From Deltaproteobacteria bacterium Ga0077539 (GTDB taxonomy: Bacteria; Myxococcota_A; Polyangia; Polyangiales; Ga0077539): DNA of 60,785 bases. The notes beneath the pieces were generated by a model. The model was given only the letters and a program-made list of their open reading frames with translations. It had not been told where the DNA came from and searched no databases. The stretch spans positions 1 to 60,785 of the forward strand of contig LNEO01000337.1 of the NCBI GenBank assembly GCA_001465015.1, given 5' to 3'. Of the stretch, positions 9,374-18,010 are shown piece after piece; position 1 is the stretch's first letter, and each line of letters starts with the position of its first letter. Made by a program: the position numbers and the translations under genes.

Positions 9374-10699
9374 ATGAACAGGCTCTCGACGTGGACCGCA
9401 GCGACCGTGAGCAAGGCCATCGCCAAGGGGTTGATGAAGGTCTCGGCCCTCGTGCGCAAGCAGCCCAACGACGTCGTGCTCGCGAAGATCGCCGCGATTC
9501 CCGGGCTCGAGCTCGAGCACGGGCGGGGGCGCGACTCGGCGCACTTCTTCTTGAACTTCTTGCGGCACGTCGAGCGTCGCGGGCTCTCCGAGCGCGATGT
9601 GGCAAAGAGGACCGAGCAGTATCTCGTGCACCCGGTGATCGCCAGCGAGAGCGCGCGGCAGACAGCGCGAGTGCGCCACGGGCTCACGGGCCTTCGCTCG
9701 CTGATCCTCTCGCCGACGGTGCGCTGCAACCTCCGCTGCGAGCACTGCTACAACCTCTACGAGATCCACGAGGACGGACACGATCGACTGTCCCTCGAGA
9801 CGATGGAGCGCGTGCTCGGCGAGGCGAAGGAGCTCGGCGCCTACCGCGTGAGCGTGATCGGCGGCGAGCCTCTCTTGCGATGGAGAGACCTCGTGTCGCT
9901 CGCCGAGACGCACAGCGACGTGCTGTTCACGGTGTTCACCAACGGGCTGCTCGTGACCGACGAAGTGGCCTCGGCGCTCGCGGCGCGCGGCAACGTCGAG
10001 CTGGCGGTGAGCGTCGATGGCCCGGCAGCCCTGCACGACCGCTGGCGCGGCGCAGGAACCTATCTGCGCGCCGTCAACGCGATCGAGCGCTACGTCGCGC
10101 ACGGAGGCATGGCCCTGTTCGCTCCGACGGTGACCGCTGAGAACTACGAGGCGCTTCTGTCCGACGCCTTCGTCGACGCGATGATCGAGCGCGGGGCGTA
10201 CATGGGCTATCTTCACCACTACGACATGGTGGGAGGACAAGAGCGCGCTGATTGGCTGCTGTCGCCCGAGCAGCTCCAGCGGATGCAGCGACGCATCGAA
10301 GAGATCCATCGCGCAAAGCCCGTGAGCATCTTGTCCAACGTGGTGAGCGATCTGCTCCGCGGAGGGTGCCCGGCGGTGCGCGACTTCGTGCACATCAATC
10401 ACAAGGGCGAGGTCGAGCCCTGCTGCATGGTCCCCTTTGCGGGGGCGTCGATCCACGACCAGAGCCTGGCTGCTGCGCTCAAGGCGCCGCTCTTCTCGGA
10501 CGTTTGCGCGATCGGTCCAGACGCACATGGAATCAAGCGGTGCCTCGTCGGAGAGAACCTCGTGACCATCCGTCGCGCCGTCGATCGCGGGAACGCCCAC
10601 GGGACGACCACGCGATCGCACGCGCTCTTCGCGCACGAGGACCCCGCGCTGCTCGCGAAGCTGCCGACCTGCTTCTCTTCGACCCCCGCGCTTCAGTGA
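9374..10699 (+). CDS. Radical SAM protein with SPASM-like C-terminus
   Basis: The 441-aa protein has the radical SAM 4Fe-4S signature CNLRCEHC (C118, C122, C125), the GGEP motif (SVIGGEPLLRW) and a later cysteine cluster (GGCPAVRDF ... GEVEPCCMVPF) typical of SPASM/twitch auxiliary Fe-S sites. The first 100 residues are an extra helical domain. Family knowledge: such enzymes modify peptides or carbon scaffolds by hydrogen-atom abstraction. The stop codon overlaps the GTG of the condensation-like gene by 3 nt (GTGA), so translation is coupled. No precursor peptide is evident nearby. A GTG at 9350 overlapping the preceding stop is an alternative start. Confidence 0.92.
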   Translation: MNRLSTWTAATVSKAIAKGLMKVSALVRKQPNDVVLAKIAAIPGLELEHGRGRDSAHFFLNFLRHVERRGLSERDVAKRTEQYLVHPVIASESARQTARVRHGLTGLRSLILSPTVRCNLRCEHCYNLYEIHEDGHDRLSLETMERVLGEAKELGAYRVSVIGGEPLLRWRDLVSLAETHSDVLFTVFTNGLLVTDEVASALAARGNVELAVSVDGPAALHDRWRGAGTYLRAVNAIERYVAHGGMALFAPTVTAENYEALLSDAFVDAMIERGAYMGYLHHYDMVGGQERADWLLSPEQLQRMQRRIEEIHRAKPVSILSNVVSDLLRGGCPAVRDFVHINHKGEVEPCCMVPFAGASIHDQSLAAALKAPLFSDVCAIGPDAHGIKRCLVGENLVTIRRAVDRGNAHGTTTRSHALFAHEDPALLAKLPTCFSSTPALQ

Positions 10700-11946
10700 T
10701 CGCCAGGCTCTCTGCGTACGACGCCTTCTTTCTCGCGTACCAGCGGCGCGCGCGGGTCGCGATGCACCTCGGCCTCGATCTCGAGCTGGCCGGAGCGCTC
10801 GACCCAGCCGCGCTCGACCGAGCGGTGAGCGCCGTGATCGCGCGCTGGCCAGAGCTCGGCTCGGTCGTTCGCGTGCGCGCCCTGGGGCTCTCGTACGAGC
10901 CGTTGCCCGACGCCCGCGCGCGGATCGTGCGACCGCTCGCCGAGGCAGAAGCTGCGGTCGACCGAGCGATCAACGAAGAGATCGACCCTTTCGCGGAGCC
11001 GCCGTGGACCGTGCACGCGCGAAGCGAGGGAGACGTCCATCGGATCGTGCTGCGGGCACACCACGCGGTCGCGGACGGAGAGCTCTTCGTGATGATCGCC
11101 GAAGAGTTCGTCGCGGCGCTCGCAGCGCCCTCGCACGCCAGGAGCGTCGCGTCGAGGACCGCGATCGCTCGAGCGTCGCTCGCGAGGCGCCCCTCGTGGC
11201 TCGAGCGCCTGAGCGACAAGCGTCGCCGCGACGAGCGCGTCGCGCGCGACGAGCACCAACGGCTCCCGCTCGCGTGCGTGGCTCCAGGGCCGTGCGCGGT
11301 GACCAGCGAGCGGCTCGACGCCCGAGCGTGGTCGAGGGTCACGCAGCGCTCGATCGACGCCAGAACGAGCGTGGCGCTCTGGGTGATCGCCGCGTGGGTT
11401 CGCGCGGTGCACCGAGCGAGCGAGCGAGGAGAAGGGCGCGTGGCGGTCGAGGTTCCTGTGAGCGTTCGGCGTCGCGAGGGGCTCTTCGATCGCGTGGGAA
11501 ACTACATCGCGCCGGTCGTCTTGTTCGTCGATGGATCGGCGCCGATCGACCGCGTCGCCAGAGCGCTGCGCGCGTCGCTGCGGTCCGCGGTCGCGATGGG
11601 TCAACTCGAGACCGATCGGGCCCTCGCCGCGCCGGGCGCGCTGCTTCCGTGGGCCCTCTTCGAGCGCGTCGCGGTCACTCCCACGACCACGGGCAACGCG
11701 AGCACCCACGTCGCGGCGCTCGGGGTCGAGCGGTCGCCTTGGGCCTCGCTCAGCGATCGCTCGCAGGGAAGGCTCGAACTCCGCAGATTCGTCCCATTTT
11801 CTCCGGTCTGTTTGAAGATGGGCGCCGCGCTTTCGGCCGTCTGCGCGCCGGACGAGGCCGCGCTCTCTGTGACCTATCGTCGCAACGCGATGAGCGATCA
11901 CGCAGCGCGCGCGCTGCTCGCGCAAACACTCGCGGAGCTCGCTTGA
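10696..11946 (+). CDS. Condensation / acyltransferase-like protein (HHxxxDG)
   Basis: The 416-aa product contains HHAVADG at residues 122-128, matching the HHxxxDG active site of the CoA-dependent acyltransferase superfamily (NRPS condensation domains, wax-ester/DGAT synthases). The N-terminus (LSAYDAFFLAYQ) and the C-terminal half (VPVSVRRREGLFDRVGNYIA, close to the NRPS and WS/DGAT motif before the second half-domain) support this. It stands alone, without carrier or adenylation domains, so it probably condenses a small acyl donor with an amine or alcohol. The GTG start overlaps the radical SAM stop, and its own TGA overlaps the next TTG start. Whether it is a condensation enzyme or a DGAT cannot be decided by eye. 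Confidence 0.85.
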   Translation: MIARLSAYDAFFLAYQRRARVAMHLGLDLELAGALDPAALDRAVSAVIARWPELGSVVRVRALGLSYEPLPDARARIVRPLAEAEAAVDRAINEEIDPFAEPPWTVHARSEGDVHRIVLRAHHAVADGELFVMIAEEFVAALAAPSHARSVASRTAIARASLARRPSWLERLSDKRRRDERVARDEHQRLPLACVAPGPCAVTSERLDARAWSRVTQRSIDARTSVALWVIAAWVRAVHRASERGEGRVAVEVPVSVRRREGLFDRVGNYIAPVVLFVDGSAPIDRVARALRASLRSAVAMGQLETDRALAAPGALLPWALFERVAVTPTTTGNASTHVAALGVERSPWASLSDRSQGRLELRRFVPFSPVCLKMGAALSAVCAPDEAALSVTYRRNAMSDHAARALLAQTLAELA

Positions 11947-13043
11947 GCGCCGAGGTCCTCGTCGTGGGCGCTGGCCCCGCGGGGCTCGCGGCGGCCGCAG
12001 CGCTCGCGCGCGAAGGAGTGAGCGCGCGGATCGTCGATCGCGACGGACTCGCGGGCGGAGCGTATCGAGAGATCGACTCGACGCTCGTCCTCGCGTCGCC
12101 ACGGTGGTTTACCGAGCTCACCCAAGAGCGCGCCGCGCGCGAGCAAGACGCGCGCAGCGAGTACGTCACCGCAGGGGAGTACCTCTCGTATCTGCAGCGA
12201 TTTGCACGAGAAAAGTCGATAGCGGTCGAGCGCGCGCGCCTCGAGTCGCTCTCGCCCGAGGCGCGACGGTGGCGCGCCGCGCTCGTCACGGACACGGGCG
12301 TCGAGCGAGCGTCTCTCGCGGCGGTGGTGATCGCCACGGGCATGTGGTCGAGCCCTCGGTGGCCCGAGCTCGAAGGCGCGAGGGCCCCGCGGGTCGCGGA
12401 CGGATGTGTGATCGAGCACAGCCAGCGGTTTCGCGGCGCACACGTTGGCGAACGTGTGCTCGTGATCGGCGCTGGGACGAGCGCGGTCGAGGTCGCCGAG
12501 CGCGCGTGCCGCGACGGAGCCTCGGTGACCGTGAGCGCGAGGAGCGCTCGCGTGAGGACCGTCCCCAAGAAGCTCTTCGGCCACGATTTGCACGAGCTCT
12601 CGACGTTGCTCGAGCGCGTTCCTCGATGGATGGCGTCGGGGCTCTGCCGCGATCGCAAGACGGTCCTCGGGACCGACCAGGGCTTCGAGGCGATGGTGCG
12701 CGACGGGCGCGTGCGCGTTCGAGGGCCGCTCTCGGCGATCGACGGGCGGGGCGCGACGTTCGTCGACGGCGCGGTCGAGCGATTCGACCGCGTCGTGTGC
12801 GCCACCGGCTTTCGCTACGCGATTCCCTTCGCACCGCCCGGGCTCTCGACCATGGACCGCGGGCGAGAGCTGCCCGAGACGACCGCCGAGGGGGAGAGCC
12901 GCTCCCATCCGGGGCTGTTTTTCCTGGGATTTCCTTGCGCGATCGGCGTGTCGAGCGAGTTTCTCAGGGGCATCGCGAAGGACGCCCCCGTCGTAGCCCG
13001 CGCGGCCCGTCGGCTCGCGCGGCTCCGCGCTCGGCCGCTCTGA
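11943..13043 (+). CDS. Flavin-dependent monooxygenase-like oxidoreductase
   Basis: The 366-aa protein has an N-terminal FAD-binding Rossmann motif GAGPAGLAAAAAL (from residue 9) and a second dinucleotide site GAGTSAVEVAERA (about 170) for NAD(P)H. The late ATGF motif (VCATGFRYAIPF) is typical of the FMO/Baeyer-Villiger group. Translation probably starts at a TTG in a TTGA overlap with the preceding stop, since no ATG or GTG lies before the Rossmann strand. It completes a coupled set with the radical SAM and condensation-like proteins. N-hydroxylation or C-oxidation of a pathway intermediate is a reasonable guess, not shown by sequence. Confidence 0.9.
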   Translation: MSAEVLVVGAGPAGLAAAAALAREGVSARIVDRDGLAGGAYREIDSTLVLASPRWFTELTQERAAREQDARSEYVTAGEYLSYLQRFAREKSIAVERARLESLSPEARRWRAALVTDTGVERASLAAVVIATGMWSSPRWPELEGARAPRVADGCVIEHSQRFRGAHVGERVLVIGAGTSAVEVAERACRDGASVTVSARSARVRTVPKKLFGHDLHELSTLLERVPRWMASGLCRDRKTVLGTDQGFEAMVRDGRVRVRGPLSAIDGRGATFVDGAVERFDRVVCATGFRYAIPFAPPGLSTMDRGRELPETTAEGESRSHPGLFFLGFPCAIGVSSEFLRGIAKDAPVVARAARRLARLRARPL

Positions 13044-13109
13044 AGTCGCTCGACGATGCAGGTTCGTCGCTCCATCGCAGCTGGACTGCGAGTACCCTCT
13101 CTGCGGCGT

Positions 13110-16100
13110 ATGGCCACCGAACCCGGCTCTCACGGCTCTCACGGAGCCCCCGACGGAACCGTCTCGACTCGCCACACTACCCCGCTCGCGGTGTTGCTCG
13201 CGGGCGCCGGATCGCCGCCTTTCGACGCGCAGCGCGCCACGCTCGCCGCCACGCGCCTGTTCGACACCTTTGTGCTGGCGCCCGGTCGCCACGAGCTCTT
13301 CGTGGGGCCGCGTGGGCTCTACGGCCCGCACGCCACTGGCGTCGACCCGAGGCACGAGGCGCTCGCGAGGCTCTTGCGCGCGATCGCGTTTGGTCTTCGC
13401 TCGCGCGCCGAGGCGCACGAGTCCCTCTCCAACTCGCGTGAGCTCGTTCGCGGCGTCGCTGGCGTTTCTGCGGCGCGCATCGAGGGCCTCCTCGGCGGCT
13501 TCGACCCTCGCCGCGGAACAGCCGCGGTCTGGACCGCCGACGTCATGATCGGAAGCGAGCGCCCCGGCACCGATCCCATCGACGCTCCAGACGCTGGCGT
13601 CCTTCGTCGATTGTTGGCGCTGTCCCTGCGCGGCACGATGGTGAGCAAACCCGCGCGCACCTCGGGCCTCGTGACGGACCTCGGCGGCGCCATGCTCGTG
13701 CTCGCCGCGCTCGACCTCGCAGCCAACCCGCGCTCGGCGCTGCGCTCGGCGCGCGCGCGTGTGGCGCGCGCAGGCCGGCTCGGCGGAGACGAGTCCGCCT
13801 GGCCGAGAGACGTGGGGCAAGCGATGCGCGAGTGGATGGCGCACGCGATCGCCAGCGCGAGCGTCTCGGGCAGCACGGGGCGCGAGCTCACGCGAGAGCC
13901 AGCGCTCCCTGCAGACGTGCTCGACGCCTTCGCCGTCTCCCTCGCGCTCGCGCTGTACAACGGGTTCGCTCCCGAGCGAGAGAGCCCGCTGGTCGTCGCG
14001 GGCGTGGCGGCAGACGAGGCCTTCACCACGGCGCCTGTCGTAGTGGGTCCGTCCGTCGCAGCCGTGAGCAGTCCAGTGCTGGGATTGTTCTCGCGGATTG
14101 ATTTCGTGGGTCTTCCATGGGCCCCCGTGGTCGACAGCGCTTCGGCCTCGACGCAAGGGATCGCTCCTTCCGCGCCGCCCGTCGCGACGCTCAAGCCCAA
14201 GCAGGCCTCGGGACAGCCGAGCGCGACGATGGACGAGGCCTTGTTCAACAAGGCGCGCGAGGGCGTTCGCAACGCCAAGCACGTCGCGGTGCAGACGGCG
14301 CTCGAGGCGTCCATCGACCCGTTCTCGCCGGCGCACACGTTTTCGAGGATCCCGATGGACGCGTTCGCCTCTCGCGTCGCGAAGGTGGCCTCGGGCCCAG
14401 AGCCCTGCACGCAGATCATCCTGCTCGTCGGCCCCCGGACGACGCGCGCGCGTGAGGCGCTCGCGACCTTGGGAAAGTCCCTGGTCGCCAACCGCAGCGC
14501 GTGGCACATCCTCGCGCCGAAACCCGAGACACGAACGCTGGCCTTCGAAGCGCTTCAAGACGCGGTCGCGACCCTGCGACGCGCGGACATCTCTCGGTGG
14601 GTGGGGACGGACCTGTCCCGCGCGGTGGAGTTCAACGTCGAGCCCGGGGGAAACCTGTTGATCAACGCGACCGCGCTCGAGCGAGTGGACGAAGAGACCG
14701 CGACCGCGCTCGCGCGGCTCTGCTCGGACGTCGTCGACCGCGCGATGCCGCGCTCGCTGGTGGTGCTGCTCGGCGCGCCCAGCTACGGAGCGGCCGCCAC
14801 CCTCGCTCAGGCCATGGGAAAACACTCGGAGCTCGAGACCTCCGACGTCCCTCTGCGCGGCGGCTCGATCACGCTGCTGCGCGTCGACGCGCCCCCCTCG
14901 CACGGCGGCAGCAGCACATCGGCGCAGCGACCGCTCGATGAGCAGCAGCTCGCGCGGCTCTGCGAGCCCTACACGGGCGCAGGCGCCCTCGCCGACCTGT
15001 GCGCTCGCGCGATGCTCGCTCCCTCCGAGGCCCGCTTTCGCGCGACGCTCGCGCGCGTCGCGGCGCTCGCGCTCGCTTCGGATCCGCCTGCGCCGCAGCA
15101 GCCCTATCTGCCAGCGGACATCCGCAGCGCGCTGCCCGAGATCCAGCGCGCGTTGAACCGCGCGGCCGACGACCCTCACGCAGGGCCCGCCTCGCGCAGG
15201 GCGCTGCAGGCGGGGGTGTGCGCGCAGCACACGGCCAGGGCCTCGCTCGCCGCAGGGATGATCCACGAGCTCTCAGCGTGCGCCAGGCTCGAAGCGGCGC
15301 TCACGGTCGCTGAGTATTTCAGCAGCCGCACCACGGGCCACGCGGCGAGGATCGACGCGGTCGCGCGCAACGCGGCGCTCCCGTGGCTGCTCGCCGCCAA
15401 CTCGCGCTCGATCCTCGTCGTACCCGACACCGTCGGTGAGCTCGTCGAGCACGCAGGCTTCGAGCCGGCCAGCTCGGCTGCGCCCTGGATCGTCGCGGCG
15501 CTCGGAGCGAAGGGCGTCGAGGCGCTCGACAAGACAACGGTGGTCATCAACCGCGGCCCGCTCCTCGAGATGGCGACGCTCGTGAGCGTCTCGGTCGGCA
15601 GCCACCACGCGCGCGCGATCAGCTCGGCGCCCACGATGGAGCTCGAGTGGAGCATTCCCGCCTCGCGCGAGGCCACCATCGGCGTGGTCGGCAGCGTCGT
15701 CGCCGGGCTCTACGACGCGCTTCGTCGGGTGTTGTCCGAGGGCTCGCTCCGCACCGTGCCGCGCGAGAGCCGCAAGGGCGTCGCGGTCACCGTTGAAATT
15801 GTGTGCGACCACGCGCTCGTCCCCCAGCGCGCGCTCTTGTCCATCCCGCTCGAGCCCGGGGCGCCGGACGCGCAGCTGCAGACGACGGTGCTCGAGGTCG
15901 GCGCGCGCCTCGCGGGCGCGCTCGGCGCTGACTCCGATGAATGGGCAGCGTACGTGCGCGGCGCGGACGAGCTCGACTCGATCGTCCCCCTCGCCGAGGC
16001 GCTCGTCACCCGCGAGTGCGCCTCGCGGTGGGTGCGCGCGCTTCGCGTTCTGCCCCGGTGGTTTCCTCACGACGACAAGGGAGACTCACACTATGTCGAG

Positions 16101-16544
16101 GCTCCCGCGATCGCGACGGCGAGCGAGCTCGGGCTGCTCGGGGCCATGCTCATCGACCGAAAGATCCCTGTGGCTAGCGAAGAAGCGCGCGCGATCGTCA
16201 ATCGACTGCAGGTCGCCGCAGACGAGCTCTCTTCGCGAGCGCGCGAGCTCGGCAGCTCGCTCCCCGTCGTGCTGCACTTCTCCGAAGGCCCGCCGCGCGA
16301 AGTGATCGAGCGAACGCTCGCGGTCGCCTGGTTTCTGCACGCGAATTTCTGCTGCTCGGCGCCGGGCGCGGTTCAGTGGGCGCCGGCGCACATGCCCGGT
16401 GACCCCGACGCGATCGTCCAGTCGCTGGACTTCGAGCGCCTGCGCGCGTGGACCGCGAGAAAGACAGGGCGCCCCGACACGGTCAACCGCCGCGTCGAAG
16501 AGGTGCTCCGCGTGCTCGGCCCGCGGATCGTCGTCGACGGGTGA
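13110..16544 (+). CDS. Large protein of unknown function (1144 aa), degenerate NTPase-like core
   Basis: I do not recognise this protein. It has no signal peptide or membrane segment. The N-terminal 300 residues are Ala/Arg-rich and helical. Around residues 435-590 the order of elements recalls an AAA-type module: a hydrophobic strand and loop (IILLVGPRTTRAR), later NLLINATALERVDEETA followed by LVVLLGAPSYG. The loop lacks the Gly-Lys-Ser/Thr of a working P-loop, so ATP binding is doubtful. A FHAxxF-like region and a conserved-looking HFSEGPPREVIERTLAVAWF occur near the C-terminus. The ATG at 13110 follows two weaker candidates (13056). It starts 66 nt after the oxidoreductase gene and may be the last gene of that transcription unit. 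Confidence 0.75.
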   Translation: MATEPGSHGSHGAPDGTVSTRHTTPLAVLLAGAGSPPFDAQRATLAATRLFDTFVLAPGRHELFVGPRGLYGPHATGVDPRHEALARLLRAIAFGLRSRAEAHESLSNSRELVRGVAGVSAARIEGLLGGFDPRRGTAAVWTADVMIGSERPGTDPIDAPDAGVLRRLLALSLRGTMVSKPARTSGLVTDLGGAMLVLAALDLAANPRSALRSARARVARAGRLGGDESAWPRDVGQAMREWMAHAIASASVSGSTGRELTREPALPADVLDAFAVSLALALYNGFAPERESPLVVAGVAADEAFTTAPVVVGPSVAAVSSPVLGLFSRIDFVGLPWAPVVDSASASTQGIAPSAPPVATLKPKQASGQPSATMDEALFNKAREGVRNAKHVAVQTALEASIDPFSPAHTFSRIPMDAFASRVAKVASGPEPCTQIILLVGPRTTRAREALATLGKSLVANRSAWHILAPKPETRTLAFEALQDAVATLRRADISRWVGTDLSRAVEFNVEPGGNLLINATALERVDEETATALARLCSDVVDRAMPRSLVVLLGAPSYGAAATLAQAMGKHSELETSDVPLRGGSITLLRVDAPPSHGGSSTSAQRPLDEQQLARLCEPYTGAGALADLCARAMLAPSEARFRATLARVAALALASDPPAPQQPYLPADIRSALPEIQRALNRAADDPHAGPASRRALQAGVCAQHTARASLAAGMIHELSACARLEAALTVAEYFSSRTTGHAARIDAVARNAALPWLLAANSRSILVVPDTVGELVEHAGFEPASSAAPWIVAALGAKGVEALDKTTVVINRGPLLEMATLVSVSVGSHHARAISSAPTMELEWSIPASREATIGVVGSVVAGLYDALRRVLSEGSLRTVPRESRKGVAVTVEIVCDHALVPQRALLSIPLEPGAPDAQLQTTVLEVGARLAGALGADSDEWAAYVRGADELDSIVPLAEALVTRECASRWVRALRVLPRWFPHDDKGDSHYVEAPAIATASELGLLGAMLIDRKIPVASEEARAIVNRLQVAADELSSRARELGSSLPVVLHFSEGPPREVIERTLAVAWFLHANFCCSAPGAVQWAPAHMPGDPDAIVQSLDFERLRAWTARKTGRPDTVNRRVEEVLRVLGPRIVVDG

Positions 16545-16554
16545 CCCGAGCGAC

Positions 16555-16743
16555 GCCGAAGGTTGGAAGAAGACACGCCACGAGCTCACTTCTAGGAAAT
16601 ATCCCGAGCAACCCAGCGCGTGTCGCCAACCGAAGGCGACGCTATCGTTCGTGCGAAGCCGAAGGTTGGAAGAAGACACGCCACGAGCTCACTTCTGGGA
16701 GATATCCCGAGCAACCCAGCGCGTGTCGCCAACGGAGGCGAAG
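16555..16743. repeat. Two tandem copies of an ~86-bp imperfect inverted-repeat element
   Basis: Copy 1 (16555-16640) and copy 2 (16658-16743) are nearly identical with a 103-bp period, differing at a handful of positions. Each is itself a hairpin. In copy 1, GGTTGG (16561-16566) pairs with CCAACC (16626-16631), and GACACGC (16572-16578) pairs with GCGTGTC (16618-16624); GCTC and GAGC can close inside. The period is not a multiple of three, so the repeat is not a protein repeat. It lies between convergent genes, so a bidirectional terminator or a REP-like dispersed element is likely. Confidence 0.85.
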
Positions 16744-16762
16744 CTGCGGTCGTCACGCGCGA

Positions 16763-17872
16763 TCAGCGCGCGCTCGACGCGGCGCCGAAGTCATTGGAGA
16801 GTCGGGTCAGCTGCGCCCGCAACAGGCCGAGCGAGGAGGTGTCTTTGCGAAAGCTGGCGGCGACGACGAACAACGGCACCGCCCGCAGCGGGCGCACGAT
16901 CACGTACGCGGTCCCCACGGTGAGCAGCACGTCGTCGGTCTGCGTCGAGAGTTGAAGCTCTTCGGCGAGGGCTTTGACCGCGCTCATCAAGTCCGCGACG
17001 GCGTTGTGCATGCGAGGAACGGCCTCTGTCGTCGACCGCGACGCGACGAGCACGCGGTTCTCCAAGTCGACGACCGCGCAGACCACCGCGCCGGGAAGCT
17101 CGATCACCTGCGCTGCGAGCGCGTCGGCGTCTCCGCGGAGCACCGCAGGAACGAGCCACGTCGAGGTGCTCCCGCTGCTCGTCTCTGTCTCTTGCGGGAC
17201 CTCGAGGCCCGCGAACGCGCGCTCGTCCTTCAGTCGAGCAGCCTCGATGAGCAAGAAGTCCAACGCCGAATCGATCACAGGCTCGATGGTCATCGGCAGG
17301 CGATCGAAGACGACGTCGGCGTCGGTCCAAGCGAGCATCTCGAGCGCTGCCTCCTGGCCCTCGAGCTTCTTGAGCGACGCGTTGATGAGGGCGCCGCTGC
17401 GCACGAAGAGCTCACCGATGGTGCGCCCCGTTCGTACCCGGAGGCGACAGGTCCGCTGCTCCATGTGCAACACCTGCAAGACGCTCGGAAGCGAGACGCC
17501 GCTCAGCCTTCCGCGGGCGACGCTGACGATTTCGCTCGTGAGAAATTGGTCGAGCGCCTCGTTGCTGTCGATCGCGACCAGCGGTGCGGAGCGTCCATCC
17601 GCGACGCTGATCGGCTCGCGATCGCCCCAGCGCACCACGGGCAGCGCTGGGTGCGCGCGGGCGACCAGGCTCCAGACAGGCGAGCCGTCTTCTGCAGACG
17701 CCTCGGCGTGGACGATCACCCCGTCGAATCGCTCGCGATCGAGGACGTGCAGCAGGTCGCGCGCGCTCGCGCACGGCACGAGCTCGACGGGCGCGAGCCT
17801 CTTCCACACGGAGGCGAGCTCGGTCGTGAGCGCTTCGTCCGTCGCCAATACTGCGATGCGCGGTCGTGTCAT
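16763..17872 (-). CDS. DUF4388 (PATAN) domain signalling protein
   Basis: The 369-aa protein begins with a receiver-like fold (RIAVLATDEALTTELASVW, RFDGVIVHAEASAEDG) without a clear phospho-Asp. A DUF4388/PATAN domain follows (ARGRLSGVSLPSVLQVLHME ... GELFVRSGALINAS). The C-terminal 120 residues resemble a roadblock/LC7 domain (VVDLENRVLVASRS, LLTVGTAYVIVRPL). Family knowledge: these domains occur in gliding-motility and GTPase-linked regulators of myxobacteria. The start at 17872 is chosen because the receiver-like strand begins there. The next gene upstream ends 138 nt away, so it is probably transcribed on its own. Confidence 0.85.
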   Translation of the reverse strand: MTRPRIAVLATDEALTTELASVWKRLAPVELVPCASARDLLHVLDRERFDGVIVHAEASAEDGSPVWSLVARAHPALPVVRWGDREPISVADGRSAPLVAIDSNEALDQFLTSEIVSVARGRLSGVSLPSVLQVLHMEQRTCRLRVRTGRTIGELFVRSGALINASLKKLEGQEAALEMLAWTDADVVFDRLPMTIEPVIDSALDFLLIEAARLKDERAFAGLEVPQETETSSGSTSTWLVPAVLRGDADALAAQVIELPGAVVCAVVDLENRVLVASRSTTEAVPRMHNAVADLMSAVKALAEELQLSTQTDDVLLTVGTAYVIVRPLRAVPLFVVAASFRKDTSSLGLLRAQLTRLSNDFGAASSAR

Positions 17873-18010
17873 CGTGAAGTCATCTGATCGCTTGGTGTCG
17901 AGCGTTGAGCGCGCGACGATCAGGGACAGACTTACCGCAGCGCAGGGCCGCTCGTCGACCGCAACGCGCCGAGCGCGCATTATGTCGATGAACAAACAGC
18001 AGAGCGGACG

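Noticed and set aside
11898..15266. A 1122-codon open frame on the minus strand
   Set aside because: It is antisense to the condensation-like, FMO-like and unknown genes, is Arg/Gly/Ala-rich, and has no motifs. It arises from high GC and third-position bias.
16448..17887. A 479-codon plus-strand frame through the tandem repeat
   Set aside because: It is antisense to the DUF4388 gene, and the repeat period of 103 bp shifts frame between copies.
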